Source of the DNA: Neocallimastix lanati (nom. inval.)
Taxonomy: Eukaryota; Neocallimastigomycota; Neocallimastigomycetes; Neocallimastigales; Neocallimastigaceae
Assembly (NCBI GenBank): GCA_016946835.1
Contig: JACVTC010000020.1
Coordinates: forward strand, 1,673,667-1,737,666
Length of the DNA stretch: 64,000 bases
Reading direction: 5' to 3'
Made by a program: the position numbers and the translations under genes. This document shows, one piece after another, positions 1 through 14,100 of this stretch. A model generated the notes under the pieces. That model had not been told where the DNA came from and ran no database searches. It saw only the letters and a program-made list of their open reading frames with translations. Each line of letters begins with the position of its first letter. The first letter of the stretch is position 1.

Positions 1-405
1 AATCAAATCTTTTATTTTAGAACTGATAGAAAAATATTTTAAAAAAATTAATTATGTAAATTATATGCATATAAATAATAGTAACATTTTTGTAGGAAAA
101 ATATAATAAATGAATATAAGTAATATATTCGTTACCAAAAACGTCAGCATTGTACTGATAAGACAAGGAAGTAACTCAGCTATAGATTCGTTTGATAAAT
201 CTAATTTAAAATGAATTATCATTGCTGAATGGAAAGAATTGTAATATGAGGCCATTTTATTCTTTCTTTTATAATTATATTTTCTAATATTAATATAATT
301 TTCATGTATTTTATAAATTTGGTTTATTTATAATTTTCATATAATTTATGTTAAATATTATTAAATAAAGGTTTATTCTTTATTCTTTTTTTTTAAAAAA
401 AAAAA
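1..405 (+). mobile_element. LINE 3'-end relic
   Basis: Around 128-245 the plus strand encodes a broken peptide with the pattern VTKxVxIxxIRxG, then DSxDxxN, then IIxEWxxL. The same pattern occurs in the LINE tail copy at about 28910-29080 (VTKSVDVEMIRHG, DSIDNTN, IIEEWEKLED) and partly at 29350 (SKSVDVVLIRH). An in-frame TGA breaks it. The downstream AAATAAAGG motif followed by T and A runs at about 365-405 resembles the AAATAAAGTT plus poly(A) end of the LINE copies near 28.7 and 29.2 kb. I therefore read this as the decayed 3' end of the same LINE family. The 5' limit is outside or at the edge of the window. The relation is inferred from shared peptide pattern, not from a search. Confidence 0.55.
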
Positions 406-834
406 ATAAAAATAAAATAAAAAAAATAAAACTAAAATTATTTTATATGTTAAATCATTTTTTAAATAATTTTAATATAGTTATACATTTTATTTCTCTC
501 GTTAAGTAAATGAAATATTGTTACCGTATTCCATAAATATCTATTATTTCATATTTCATTATTTATACATAAGTATGTAATAGTATATCAAATTATTGTT
601 TTTTACTTTTTTTATTTAATATCTTATTTATGTTAGTAAAATATTATTTATATTTTAATTCATATTAAATTTTTATTAATACTTCATAATCTATTTACAA
701 TGGAAATTATAATATTTAAAATTAAAAATAAAATGATTTTTTAAAATAATTAATTCCATACAAATATATCACTTATATGTTGTTTGAATTATTTTATCAT
801 TTTTAATATTTTAAAATTACAGCAATACCTCAAA
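406..834. other. A/T-rich spacer, no feature seen
   Basis: The stretch is almost entirely A and T with no sustained reading frame, no repeat shared with other parts of the window, and no RNA-like motif that I can recognise. Confidence 0.6.
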
Positions 835-2440
835 TTTTTAAGAGGCATAGTGAAACAGTAGTCTGGATATATATTAAATATTAAGATAGCTGTTGATATG
901 TTTCAGATTTTGTAGATAAACCAGTAATTTACGATATTTGTGATAATAGTAAAAATAGTAAATGGTATGTTGATGAAAATAATGATAGTATTTATTTTAA
1001 ATCAGTTATTCATAATGAAATGTGTATATCAGCTATTAAAAATAAAATAGTATTAAGCAAATGTGATGAAAATTCTGTTATGAAATATATTGAAGCATCT
1101 AAATTTGTAAAAAGTAATAATATTTGTTTAAGTGTTGTTGGTGATGAAGGTGGTCCAGATTACTTAGCATTAAAAAGTTGTTACGGAAATAATAAAAAAC
1201 TAATATTTGAAATATCAAATAGATCAAATAGAAATTCCAACAAAAAAGCTACTACAACCACCACTACTACTACTACTATTACAACTATTAGAACAACATC
1301 TGCTTCTACTACTACACAACGTGTACCTACTATAAATTATAAAGACAAACCTAAATTTATATATAATTTCTTTACTAATAAATGTTTATTTTCACAAGCA
1401 AAATTAAATCAACTTTCTTTAATTAAAAGAATAATAAGTTTAAATGGATTTTATCACTTAGTCTTGAAGGTTATTTATTTTCATATGCTTATACAGATAG
1501 ATGTTTAACTGTATCAAATAATACTAATAGTACTATTAAAGTGGATACTTGTAATAATGATATAAATACTTTTAAATATACTAGTGAAGGCATTATATAT
1601 TCCTCTAATAATAATAATAAATGTTTAAGTTACTACTAAAGAAGAAAATGATAATATTTATTTAGATACTTGTTATGATTTTGATAATCAAATATGGTCT
1701 TTCTGGGATACAAATTCATATGATATTGTTAACGCTGAATACTCAAAATGTTTGGATATATAACCAGCATTTAAATAAATGTATGCATTCTAATTATAAT
1801 AATAAACTTACCATTAGTGATTGTGATAATTCAAAAAATAGTATATGGTAAATTTCAATATCTGGTGATTGTTTCTATAAATCATTATTATATACTTTAT
1901 GTCTATAAGTTGGTAATATTAATAAAGGTACTATTGTTATGAATGATCGTAATTATAATAGTGTTATATGATATTAATAATGCATATAACGGCAAAAGTA
2001 TTACTTTTATGATTGTGATGATGAAATACATGAACATAAAATATGGATAATATTAAATACTAAAAGCCTATTAATAAGATTACTACTACTACAACCACTA
2101 CTACTACTAAGAATACTATGACCACTTCTAAAAAAACTACAACTACAACTACAACTACTGCCTCCAAACCAACACCTTCTACTCCATCTCTTTCAAGAAA
2201 TGGAAAATGTGGTCCAAAAGCAGGTCCAAACGGAAAATGTTACAGTAAATACAGATATTGTGGAACAACTGAAGCTTATTGTGGTACAACATGTCAAGAT
2301 GATTATGGAAGATGTAGCTATGGTATCAACTTTGATAAATGCTTAAATCCAAAAAAATGTTGTATTCAATATGGCTATTGTGGAAATTCCTGAGATAAAT
2401 ATAAAACAGGATGTAAACCAAAATATGGTTTATGCAAATA
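835..2440 (+). pseudogene. Decayed secreted ricin-B-like / CBM18 protein
   Basis: The frame around 912-1508 carries ricin-B (beta-trefoil) style repeats: ICDNSKNSKWYV followed by a cysteine-containing segment. After a frameshift near 1450-1465 more repeats follow (DRCLTVSNNTN, DTCYDFDNQIWSF, ISDCDNSKNSIW), interrupted by stops. Two Thr-rich linkers are present at about 1248-1310 and 2085-2160. The C-terminal end (2200-2440) has two hevein-type chitin-binding modules (CBM18): NGKCGPKAGPNGKC...YCGTT...C, then CLNPKKCCIQYGYCGNS, an in-frame TGA at 2391, then a Cys-containing end closing at KYGLCK. Ricin-B folds bind sugars and CBM18 binds chitin, so the ancestor was probably a secreted or wall-bound lectin-like protein. 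No signal peptide survives. Several stops and frame changes make an active gene unlikely, although introns cannot be fully excluded. Confidence 0.7.
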
Positions 2441-2818
2441 AAAATTTAATTAATTTATTAAATAAATTTTTAAATATTTATCCATTAAATTTTTATAAAA
2501 ATATTCTATTATATAAAAAATTAATATGAATCTATTTATTAAAAGCAATGAATTTTAAAATTAAATATAAAACAAAAAAGAAAAAAAGAAAATATTAAAA
2601 AATAAAATATAATATAATATATAATAAATATATAAAATAAAAAACAATTTATTCAATATAAATAATAATTATAGCAGTATTTTTGGACTATTACCTAGTA
2701 AATTTATATAAATATATTTAAAAAAGTCAAAATTAATAAATAAATAAATAAATAAATAAAAATGGGATATAAAAAAATTATAAAGATAAAATAAAAATAA
2801 TAAAAAAAATAATTAATA

Positions 2819-2864
<46 letters not shown>

Positions 2865-2914
2865 TATTAAATACTAAAAAATAATAAAAGGTTTTTTAAA
2901 AATTTAAATTCACT

Positions 2915-2966
<52 letters not shown>

Positions 2967-3110
2967 ATTTATTTGGAATAAATATTTTATTTTAAAATAA
3001 AAAAAAATTAGTAATATCATAATATTATTAATAATAATTATTTAAAATAAAAAACTTTTTTCTTAAAGATATTTATTATCTAAAATCTAAAATATTTATT
3101 TCCAATAAAT
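2441..3110. other. A/T-rich spacer with two long A runs
   Basis: The spacer holds two poly(A) runs of roughly 40 bases (about 2824-2862 and 2922-2963) and an AAAT tetranucleotide run near 2738-2760. No coding frame is seen. The A runs could be poly(A) ends of old retrotransposed copies, but no recognisable body lies 5' of either. Confidence 0.5.
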
Positions 3111-3111
3111 A

Positions 3112-3800
3112 TAGGCATTCCAAAAAAATTTGAAAGCAGGTCAAAGAATATTTCAGAATATTCTTTCACTTGTGGTAAGAAAAAACTATCTATCGAACAA
3201 ATATTCGAAGAAATTAGTTCCGCAAATTTATCAAAAAAAAAAAAAAACCCAGATCTTCAAAAATCATTTACTTAATACATTCATCAAAAATATTCCAGTT
3301 TTACCAATCAATTTGAGACCATCTTTCCTAGATTCTATCAAAATTACGATTTATAATAATGTAACAAGATTATATCAATGTTTACTAGATCTAAACTATC
3401 AATATCAAAATGGATATTTAATTAAATTTATCTATACTTTACGTTCGTTTAACTTGTTCAAGATAATTTTAGGCATTCGTAGTAAAAACGATTCGATTGA
3501 AAATACTAATAAAAATTATATTAAACGGATGTTATCAGGAAAAAAATGATATTTTCCGAAGTATGTGTTTAGCTAAGAGTCAAAACTTTTGTCTTTGAAG
3601 TGTTATTATACCAAATATTGATATCCCTTTAGATGTATTATTAATTCCTAAAGTTTTTACTGATTCCTTAATTTCCTATGGATATAAATACAATTGACTT
3701 TGTTATCATCAATGGACAACCTACACTTCAAACTACCTCAATCTTAGCAGTTCATTCTCGTCCAAGCAACAGTCGAACCATTCAGATCCTCTGACTAATA
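3112..3800 (+). pseudogene. Unidentified decayed coding stretch
   Basis: The base composition is clearly less A/T-rich than the flanks and all three forward frames give protein-like pieces that swap at frame breaks. One frame runs open from 3130 to 3549. Another gives SIEQIFEEISSANLSKKKK then NPDLQKSF around 3185-3270. Near 3610-3660 there is IIPNIDIPLDVLLIPKVFTD, and near 3680-3798 a short open piece begins MDINTIDFVIINGQPT. I do not recognise the family. The jumping frames and a 15-base A run inside the coding-like part point to a relic, possibly of a transposon or of a duplicated gene. Confidence 0.4.
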
Positions 3801-5450
3801 AAAATGATTAATAAACTAATAGATATTTCAATTATAAATAAAATTGAAAATAGAATAGAATAAATTAAATTAAATTAAATTAAAAATTAAAAAGAATTTT
3901 TAAAAGTTTTATTATCCCTAACACCTCTACTTTTTTTCATACTGATAATTAATATATTTGTTGAACAGAACACTAAATAAATAAAAAGAATTTCTTGACT
4001 TCCGAATATTAAATTGGTCATTAACTGTATGAAAAAAGGTAAAATGCAATTGTTGATCTACTTTTTAAGAACTAGCATGTCGAATACTTTCTCAATTATG
4101 GAGTATTAACACTCCTCTATAACTATTTCATATCAACAGAAAGCTAATGCTTTGTTTTTTTTTTTTTTTATTTTGTTTTATGTTTTATATTTTTATGTAC
4201 TTTTTTTTTATGTATTATTTTTTTATGTACCGTTTCTTATATATTGATTTTATGAATGAAAATAATAATAATAATAATAATAAAATAATATTAATATGAC
4301 ATCATTCTTCAAGTGATATTTTTAATGAATTTTCATTAATAAATAATTTTTTCTCTATTAAATTAAAAAAAAAAAAAAAAAAAAATTCTAGTTATATGAG
4401 TTTGGTTGACAAAAAAATTTTTTTCTAATCTATATTTTTTTCTTCTAAAAGCTCATAAATATTTTTCTTTTGGATATATTTTCAATTAAATTTTGAAATT
4501 CATTGTGAAGCTTATCAACATTTCGTCATCACTAAAATTGTTCCTTAATCATAAAATTAAAAAATTAAAATGTAAAAAATTAAACTTTTAAAATAATAAT
4601 AATAAAAGTAATAAAATAAATAATAAAAATAATAATAATAATATTAGGATAAAATAACTTTACTGATTTAGCTTTTTCTTCTTATTTTTTTTATTTAATA
4701 TTTCTTTAAAAATATATATATAATAACAATAATATATCATTTTATCTTTCATTTTTCACTTTTCCTTAATATTTTAAAAAATTAATATTAAAGGTTTAAG
4801 TTATTTATTTATTTATTTATTTATTTATTATTTATTTATTTATTTATCTATTTATCTATTTATCTATTTATTTATCTATTTATCTATTTATCTATTTATT
4901 TATCTATCTATCTATTTATCTATTTATTTATTTATTTATTTATTTATTTTATACATATTTAATAATAACAAAAATTAATGATAAATTATTAAATATTAAT
5001 TAATAATATTTAATTTAGAAATAATTAATAAATAAAAAAAGAATACTGCATATTAATTATAAAGATATTAAAAGAACAGAGCACAGAGTTTATATAACTA
5101 AACTATAGAAATATATTTCTATCGAAATTAATATCTAACTGGGCCTTTAATTTATTTATTTTTTTTTTTTTTTTTTTTTGAAATTATAATTATAATAAAA
5201 ATAAATAGCTATATATGAAATAAATTCCTAACTTATTTAAGTAGAAACAAAAGAAAAGCAATTCTGAAATATAATATTAAATTTACTATATATAAAATAA
5301 TTAATTGAATAATTACATTTATATTATATTATATTATCAGAATTCAAATTAATTTAATTATGAAAAAAAATTTTTTTTTTTTTGATAATAGCAGAAAAAA
5401 TATTTCCTAATATAAATATTAAATATTATATTTACCACTATAAAAGAGTA
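3801..5450. other. A/T-rich spacer
   Basis: There is no sustained reading frame. Faintly protein-like short pieces occur near 4020-4150 but I cannot assign them. The stretch includes an AAT trinucleotide run near 4260-4280, T runs at 4157-4170 and 5158-5179, and the tetranucleotide array listed separately. Confidence 0.5.
4798..4948. repeat. TTTA/TCTA tetranucleotide microsatellite
   Basis: About 150 bases of mixed TTTA and TCTA units. The ends are pure TTTA and the interior alternates with TCTA, which suggests a C substitution that was copied by slippage. Confidence 0.85.
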
Positions 5451-5539
5451 TTAGTGTTTAAAACAAAAATGAATTATGTTATAATGAAGTAAAGTATAAT
5501 AATATATATTAATTATAAAGTGATTTTGTACTTACCTTT

Positions 5540-5880
5540 TGTTGTAAATTCTGAATATATAATTGATATTTATAGTAAAATTAGATGTGAAACAAATAAT
5601 ATTGACCAATTTTTGAAATTTTTTAGAATATTTTAAAAGAAATAACTATTTAAAAAATTATGAAAATTGGAATTATTATAGCAATATTGAACATAAAGAA
5701 AATAATGCATCAGAATCTTTCAATAATTATTTAAATAATTTATTTTCAAAAAAAGTTCTTTTATAAATTAATGTTAACATTATAAGAAGAAGAATCTTTA
5801 TCATAAAATGATTACAACAGGAAAAGTGTAGGAATTTGGAAAGAAAAAAAAAAATAGGAAAAACTGATGAAATCAGTATT
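5540..5880 (+). pseudogene. MULE-type transposase C-terminal relic
   Basis: The frame starting near 5626 reads EYFKRNNYLKNYENWNYYSN, then IEHKENNASESFNNYLNNLF, and stops at about 5765. A shifted frame continues with FYKLMLTL, stop, EEESLS, stop, NDYNRK...GIWKEKKK. This order (W..Y..I, then a TNN-like NNxSE-x-NxxLN motif, then a Lys/Pro spot, FYKL, EEE) is the pattern I associate with the C-terminal part of Mutator-like (MULE) DNA transposases. At least one frameshift and two stops break it, and the catalytic core is not visible upstream, so it is a fragment. No terminal inverted repeats could be placed. Confidence 0.5.
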
Positions 5881-6167
5881 TTAATATAAAACTATAGAAT
5901 CCAAATTAATTGATAACGATAACGGAAGTTTGAAATGATATTGTTGAACTATGGTTTAAATGTGTAATTAATTTAAATAATATAAATATTAATTTATTAT
6001 AAATGTCAAAGTAATGATCCAATAAAAAAGATTATCTGAATTGTATAGCAATTATTATTAATAATTAAAATTTTTCTTTTATATCTATATCATTAATTTT
6101 ATGAATACTATAAAATCAATAAAGTTTAAAATTTTTTTTTTTTTATAAAACTTTTAATTATTTATTT

Positions 6168-6219
<52 letters not shown>

Positions 6220-6887
6220 TTAAAAAAAATTATTTATATATATATATTTAGTAAAACTCTTAATTGTAATATTTATATTAATACAAAGACTGATTTTTTT
6301 AAAGAATATTTAACCAATATTATTTTTTTATATTTTTAAGAAAACTTAAAGAATTTTTTTTTTTTTACATATTTTTTAAGATAAAAGTCTTTTTTAATTT
6401 TTAAATGTTTCATATATATATATATACTTTTTATAGACTTCAAGAATATTTTATTTTTTTAGATAATATTTTATTTTTAAATAATATTTTACTTTTAAGC
6501 AATACCGTACTTTTAAATAATATTTTTTTTTTTAAAGAATACTTTATTTATATATAAAAATTTTTTAATTGTAATTTTTTATTAAAATAAATTAATTTTA
6601 TTTTTTTTAAAAAAAATAAATAAAATTAATTGAATAAAAACTTTATTATCGATTAAAAAAAGTTAAAATAGGATAAATATGAATGCAATGTATGCATGCA
6701 GTGTAATATAGGAGTATTATACATGCATATTTTACATCTATGCAAAATATACCATATAGAGCTAAATCATCAATACTTTGAATTAATCTAACAAAAAATG
6801 AAAGACAAAGAAATAAAGAAATCAAAATTCTATGAAATATTGTATATCTTTTTATAAAAAAATTAATTAATAAATGTTATTAATTTA

Positions 6888-6937
<50 letters not shown>

Positions 6938-7006
6938 AATATAATTTTTATGATTTTTGAAATTTAATTTTTTTTTTTACATAAAAAAATAAATAATAAT
7001 AATAAT

Positions 7007-7058
<52 letters not shown>

Positions 7059-8084
7059 GTAAAAATAATTAATTATGCTTTTTAATATAAGTCATACTAC
7101 TTTATGGTTATATTGAATTTATTCATTAAATTATTTATACCATAGATTATATATATATATTATGTATATATATATATAAACTATAGTAAAAGCAAAAAAT
7201 TCAATCAATAATCCCTTTAAAAAAAAACCGTTATTATTTAAGATTTATATTATTAATTATTATTAACATGAGTTAAGACTATTTTTAACATTTTCAAATA
7301 TCTATATATCTACATACATTTATGAATAAATGAATAAATTCATTTCATAACTTTCTTTTTTTTTTTTTTTTTAATAAAAAAAAATATCTTTATTCTTAAT
7401 TTTATTTTTTATTTTATTTTACAAAAGGTAATTCAAATATAGATATATATTTTTATTTTTAATAAGTTATTCAAATGAATGTCATTCATTCAATTATTCA
7501 TTCATTTAAATGAATTAATAGTAAGAATAAACATTATTATTATTATTAATTTAATTTAATTTTTTTTTTTTTTATTTTTTCTTTTTCATTTAATGCTTTC
7601 TATAGTATTTATAATTATTTTATATAGCGTAAATAATTAAGCTTATACATTTAAAATTAGAATAAATACACCCTTTTTTTTTTTTTAAATAATAAATATA
7701 TTCATATATAAATTTATAAATTTATTATAATTTATTATTATTATTTTTCAATAACATCCATAAAAGGAATAATTAAATATAATATTATTTATTTATTTAT
7801 TATTTATTATTTTATTAATTATTATTTATTATATATTTATTTATAATTAATAATTTTTATTATTTTTTGAATGTTTTACTCTTCTAAAGTATTAAAATTA
7901 ATAACCTTTATCTATAAAAAAAATTATAAAATTATATATATATAATAAAAAAAAATTAAATAAAAAATAATGAAAGTATATCTTTTTATTTTAAAAAAAT
8001 TCAAAATTATTTTAAAATGAAAAAATCTAAAATTTAAATCATGTATATACACTATTATTATTATTATTATTATTGTTATTATTA

Positions 8085-8125
<41 letters not shown>

Positions 8126-8939
8126 TCATTATTATTATTGTATGTTATGTTTTTATTATATATATTTCTTTTATTTATTATTTAATAATCACTATAATAA
8201 TAATAATTAAAAAATGAAAGTCATTTAAATAATAAAATCTATCCTTTAAAAATTTAAGATTTAATTATATAATAAAGAAAAAAAAATATTAATTAACCTT
8301 TTTTTTTAAAGTTTTTAACATAAGTGAAAATGTTTAAAAAATTATATATTGGAATTAAAAATGATAACAATTTAGGTCAATAATAATAATCGGACAATAA
8401 TAATTATTGAATGTATTATAATTCAAAAAAAAAAAAAAAATAAAAATAAAAAAAAAAAAAGATCAAACATTTATACATATTTTATTTTAATTTTTTTATT
8501 ATTTTATTCTAAAATATTTTAAATTTAAATTTGTATACATTAAAAATAATGTATACAAATAATATATACGTTGATAAAAAGAAATAAATTTTATTTATTC
8601 ACTTTGTTTATATATCATTTATATTAAATTTATCATAAATATTAATATTTTTAGATAATTAATAAAAAAATGTTGCTTTTTTTTTTTTTCTATAAAAAAG
8701 GAAAAATAAATAAATATTTAAAGATTTAAAGATTTAAAATAAATATAGATAAAATCTATTTCTCAACAAACAAAAAGGAAAAAAATGTACATTCTAATAT
8801 TTAAAAAAAAAAGTTAAAAAAAAATTTTAGGAAATTTAAAATATTAAAAAAAATTTATAAAAATTTAAAATTAAATGAAAAGATTGATCAAAAAAAAAAA
8901 TAAAGTTAAATTAATATATATTAAATGTCACATTCTTTC

Positions 8940-8990
<51 letters not shown>

Positions 8991-9435
8991 TAAATAATAA
9001 TAATAATTAATAATTAAAAAAAAAAAAAAAAAACATACTTTAAATAAATAAATAAATAAAAAGTATTGATTATATTTATGTTTATACATTTAAAAGTTTA
9101 ATAATATAATAATTAATAAAATATGTTATCTATCAATAATTAAAAAAAAAAATTATAATTTTTTTTATATCATTTGATATGATTAAAAATAAAAAATAAT
9201 TAATAAAATATAAAAAAAAAAAAAAAAAATACAGAAATTATCAAATATAATAATTTTTAAAAACTATATATATAAAAAAAACGTTTTTACTGGATAAAAA
9301 TAAAAGTTTAATTATTATTTAAATTAAATAATAAAATTGAAATTTTATTTTTTATATTTTATTTGTAGTTTTAAATTTTTTTAATTATTTTATTTGTTTT
9401 TTATATTATTAATTATTGAATAGAAATGAACATTA

Positions 9436-9473
<38 letters not shown>

Positions 9474-10035
9474 ATAAGAACTATTTTAGTAAACTTTTTT
9501 TAGAAAAAAAAAATAAAATATATATTAAGTTATAATAAAATTTATAATATAATTATAAAAAAAATTGTAACAAAAAAAAAAAAAAGAAATGAAATGAACT
9601 ATTTTTTCATTGATCTTATTTATGAGTTAGAATGTCTTATATATATAAATAATTTAAAATTTATATTTTCTATATTTTATTTTATTCTTTAAATTATTGT
9701 TATTATTATCATTATTATTATTATTTAGGATTAGAAATTACCATTAGTAGAAAGAAAAAAATAAAAATAAAAAAAAAAAAAAAAACTCACCTATTATTAG
9801 TTCTATAATAATCATTAATCATTATATTTAATATTATAATAATTAATAATAAAAATATTTTTTTATTATTAACAAATAAAATGAAAAAAAAATATATATA
9901 TATATATTTTTAATCTTTTATAAATTATTTGTTAATATCTAATCGAATCGAAGGACACTAAATATATTTGTAAAAGATTACATACATATTACACACAACT
10001 TTATTATTAATATTATCAATTGAATTATTAAAGTT

Positions 10036-10089
<54 letters not shown>

Positions 10090-10160
10090 TATATTTTTTT
10101 ATATTATATTTAGTTTCGATTATTTTATATTATATTTATTTTTTATTTTTTTTTTTTTTT
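5881..10160. other. Gene-free A/T-rich spacer with microsatellites
   Basis: No gene is seen. The stretch contains TA runs at about 6180-6214, ATT/AAT runs at about 6893-6935, 6980-7062 and 8053-8127, and poly(A) runs near 8949-8986, 9437-9471 and 10043-10087. Several An-Tn palindromes occur. Nothing resembles a tRNA or other RNA gene. Confidence 0.55.
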
Positions 10161-10169
10161 TTTTTGAAT

Positions 10170-10295
10170 TGGAGTCATACTACGACCAAAAAAAAATTTT
10201 TTAAGCTCTATAAACTTACATTTGTTTACATTTAGTTTATATTATATATTATTTATTTTTATTTTTTTGGAGTCATACTACGACCAAAAAAAAAA
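10170..10295. repeat. Direct repeat with GGAGTCATACTACGACC core
   Basis: The motif GGAGTCATACTACGACCAAA occurs at about 10170 and again at about 10269, both times running into an A run, a T run and then an (A)AGCTC or AACTC-like base group before further A/T. The copies are about 100 bases apart. It is unusually rich in G and C for this spacer. It may be a local duplication or a paired protein-binding site; no function can be assigned. Confidence 0.6.
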
Positions 10296-10299
10296 TTTT

Positions 10300-10485
10300 T
10301 TTTTTATTAAACTCTTTAAGCTTGCATAAAGTTATTTAAAAAAAAAATGCATGTATTTTTAAAAATTTTTTACATTTCCCCACTCCCATAGACCTGCATA
10401 TGAATATATATGAATATATTATATATTAAAAAATGCTTAAAAAAAAATTTAATATACATAGCATGCTTGATCGTTTTATCTTTTT

Positions 10486-10520
<35 letters not shown>

Positions 10521-10896
10521 ATATAAATAATATATATATATATTATTATTATTATAATTATTATTATTATTGTTGTTGTTGTTGTTGTTATTTTAAAATA
10601 AAATAATATAGAATAAAATTGAATTGATTAATCTTGCAAAGTTACTCCACATTTTTAACGTAATTTTTCTTTTATAAAAAAATTATAATATAAATGACGT
10701 TATAATAAATATATATTTAAACATAAAAAAAAATAAAAAAATGATTGAAATTATTATTTATAAATGAGCATATAAATCGAAATAGTTATCTTATTTTGAT
10801 TTTGATTTTATTTTTTTTAACAGATAGGACACATTAATATGGAAAGAATGAAAACGAGTTAAATTAAAATATATATATAATAAAGTAAAAATGAAA

Positions 10897-10943
<47 letters not shown>

Positions 10944-11134
10944 TGAATTTATTAATAATTGACGGGAAAAAAATTAATTATTATTATTATTATTTGTTCA
11001 AAGAAAATGGAATATATTTTTAATATCAACAAAAGATAAAAAGAAATAAAAGAATTGAAAAAATTGAAAAAATTGAAATTTAAAATTTAAAATTTAATGG
11101 TTAAAAGAGGGGGAATTCTCAATTCATTTCTATT

Positions 11135-11165
<31 letters not shown>

Positions 11166-14100
11166 AAAGGTTCTTTTTTTCTTCTTATCATAATTTTCCA
11201 TAAAATTGAATAAAAAAAAAAAGGTTAAATTCAATTAAGTAAAAGACTTACTAGATAAGAATTGTTTCATTAATATATGTGATATAATTTTAAAATATAA
11301 CCTTAATAATGACAAAAAAAAATTATTATTTTATATAATATTATATAGTTACTCAAAAAATTATTAAGAAATTTTTTTTTCTTGGTTGTAAAAAGATTTT
11401 AAAACAGAAAAAAAAGCACTATGTACATTAATAATATTGCTATTAGTAATAATTCTTAGTATTATTAGTAATATAGTAAAGATAAAAAAGATTCTAATAT
11501 TTAACCAATTATAACTAATGTAATGTATTTAAATAATGTATAGAAATCGATTAATCAATTTTTATTATTTCTTTAAAAAAATGTTGAATTTTTAAAACAA
11601 TATAATAAAAAAAAAATACATTCAAATAATTAGATATATAAAAACATTCACATTTTTTAATGTATTAACTTTTTATTTGTTAATGTAATTACATTTTATT
11701 TTTAATGTAATTTGTTAATGTAATAACTTTATATTTTTATTTAAAAAAAAAGTAATTAAAAAAAAAAAAAAAAAACGAGATTTTTTCGAAGAAAAAAAAA
11801 GATGTATTACAATGAACCTTAATTTATATATTTTTATATAGTTTTATTTTATATTTTCATATTTTTATATATTTCTTAGTATATTTTATTTTATCTTTTT
11901 TAAATATTATATTTTATTTTATGATTTACTATTATTTTTATTGGTCAGTTTTTGATGTATCAATTTTTTATTTTTTTTTTATCTCTAATCTAATTTTATG
12001 TAACACAAATTAGTTAATACAAAATTATTTATCATTTTATTATTAATATTATTATAAATTATTATCATCTTTATTATTAATATTTTATTAGATTTTATTC
12101 GTTTTTTCTTTTACATAAAGGAAAAATAATGTAATTCAAAATTTTATTAAAATTTAAATTACTATAATTTAATTATTAAATTATATTTACCAATCTATTT
12201 ATTTATATATTTACCAATATATTATATTTGTATTTACCAATAATAGTCTGTCCATTAATTAAAAAAAAACTTTTTAACTACATTAAAAAAAATATATATA
12301 TTAAAATTATATGTAGATGCATATTATCATAAAATTATTTCCATAAAAGTCAAGTTTGGTTATTCCATTAATCAATTTAAAAAATAATTATAATAAAAAT
12401 ATATTTCTAATATATATATTTAAATTATATATTATATATAAAATAAATATATTATTTTATATTATTAAATAAATAAAATTAACATAATATATAAATATAA
12501 AAAAATACCAAAAATAATAAACATATATGTATAAATATATATATAAATATATAAATAAAAGCATATTTAAATAACAAATAAAATTTTAATTTTATAATTA
12601 ATTCCAGTATTAAATATATCATAAAAATATTTCAAATTCCATTGTTGTTCTTTTAACCTTTGACCTTTTTTTTAAACTTTTTATATATTATTAATAATAT
12701 TTTTTAAATTATCATTATAATATTATATGTATATTTTTTTTTCTAAATAAATTTCTAAGATGTTCATTCCTTTATTATATCAAATTATTTGTTACATTTC
12801 TAAAACAAAAATAAAAATATATAATATATATATTTTGTATTTATATTCATATTAAAAATAATATATATTATAATAAAATGGTAATATACTAATAATACAT
12901 TTTTAATTTAATTTTTATTTCTTAGTCTTGAAATACAAATAGTACTTTTTTTTTCCAAATTGATATATGAATTACTTAATAAAGCAAGTTAAGTTCAAAG
13001 TTAAACTTTATTTTTTTTATTTTTTTTAATTTATTCCAATTTATATTAATATGTACATGTAATTATATCTATTTTATTTTATTTTTTTTTTTAGTATTCA
13101 TCCAGTTTACTTTAAAGTATGAATAATGGAAATGTGAAAATATTGTATTTTGTGTGCCACCTTTTAAAATAAATTGAATATTGTAAAATATAAAAAAAAA
13201 AAATACTGTATTTAATTGTTATATATATGTAAAATATATAATATTTGTAAATTGAAACATATTATATATGTTGTATTTACTATATACTATATATTACATT
13301 TATAATATTTAACATATTGAAATATATTTAAATATAAATTAAAATTAATTGTCTATATATGGTGAGAATTTATTGATGTTATCGATTTAATTTAAATTTG
13401 AAATTATTTGTAGTATATTAAAAAAAAAACTTAAAAAACTTTATATAATAAATTAAAATATAAATTATAAATAAGTAAATAAATAGATTAATAAATAAAT
13501 AAATAAAAAGAATAATACTAACAATTAATAAATAAATAAATAAATAAATAAATGAAATAAAAATCATCCATAAATATAATATTCAAAGATCCAAAATTAA
13601 TAATAAAAAATCATTTATATAAATACATTAATAAATAAATATTATATGTTACTTATATGCACATGTATATATAAATATAAATATATTCAACTATTTTTAT
13701 TATGTATAAATATATTGAAATTATATGTATCATTTTAATATAAAATATTAATAGAGTTATAATCTTTGTTGTTAAAAAAATTTTTTTTTCTTTGTTAACC
13801 CTCATTGAATAAGTTTAGGTAATAAATAAATATATTATTTATAAATTAAAATAAATAGAAAAAAAGGTTTGTTTTTTTTGTAATGTAATAAATCGTATTA
13901 AGTATGTAAATATGTAAATGATGCTTATGAACAGAATAAAAAAGAAATGGTTTGTTTATATTCTATATGGTTATGAGGTTGAAAAGCACATGAATTAACA
14001 CTTTAAACATAATAAAAATAATTTATATATACAATTAAAAGCTTCAATGATTTTTAAACATATGTCTTTTTTTTATTTTAATTTTAACTTTATTTTAATA

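Noticed and set aside
4798-8127. CRISPR-like arrays
   Set aside because: The repeats are simple microsatellites without unique spacers, in a eukaryotic sequence.
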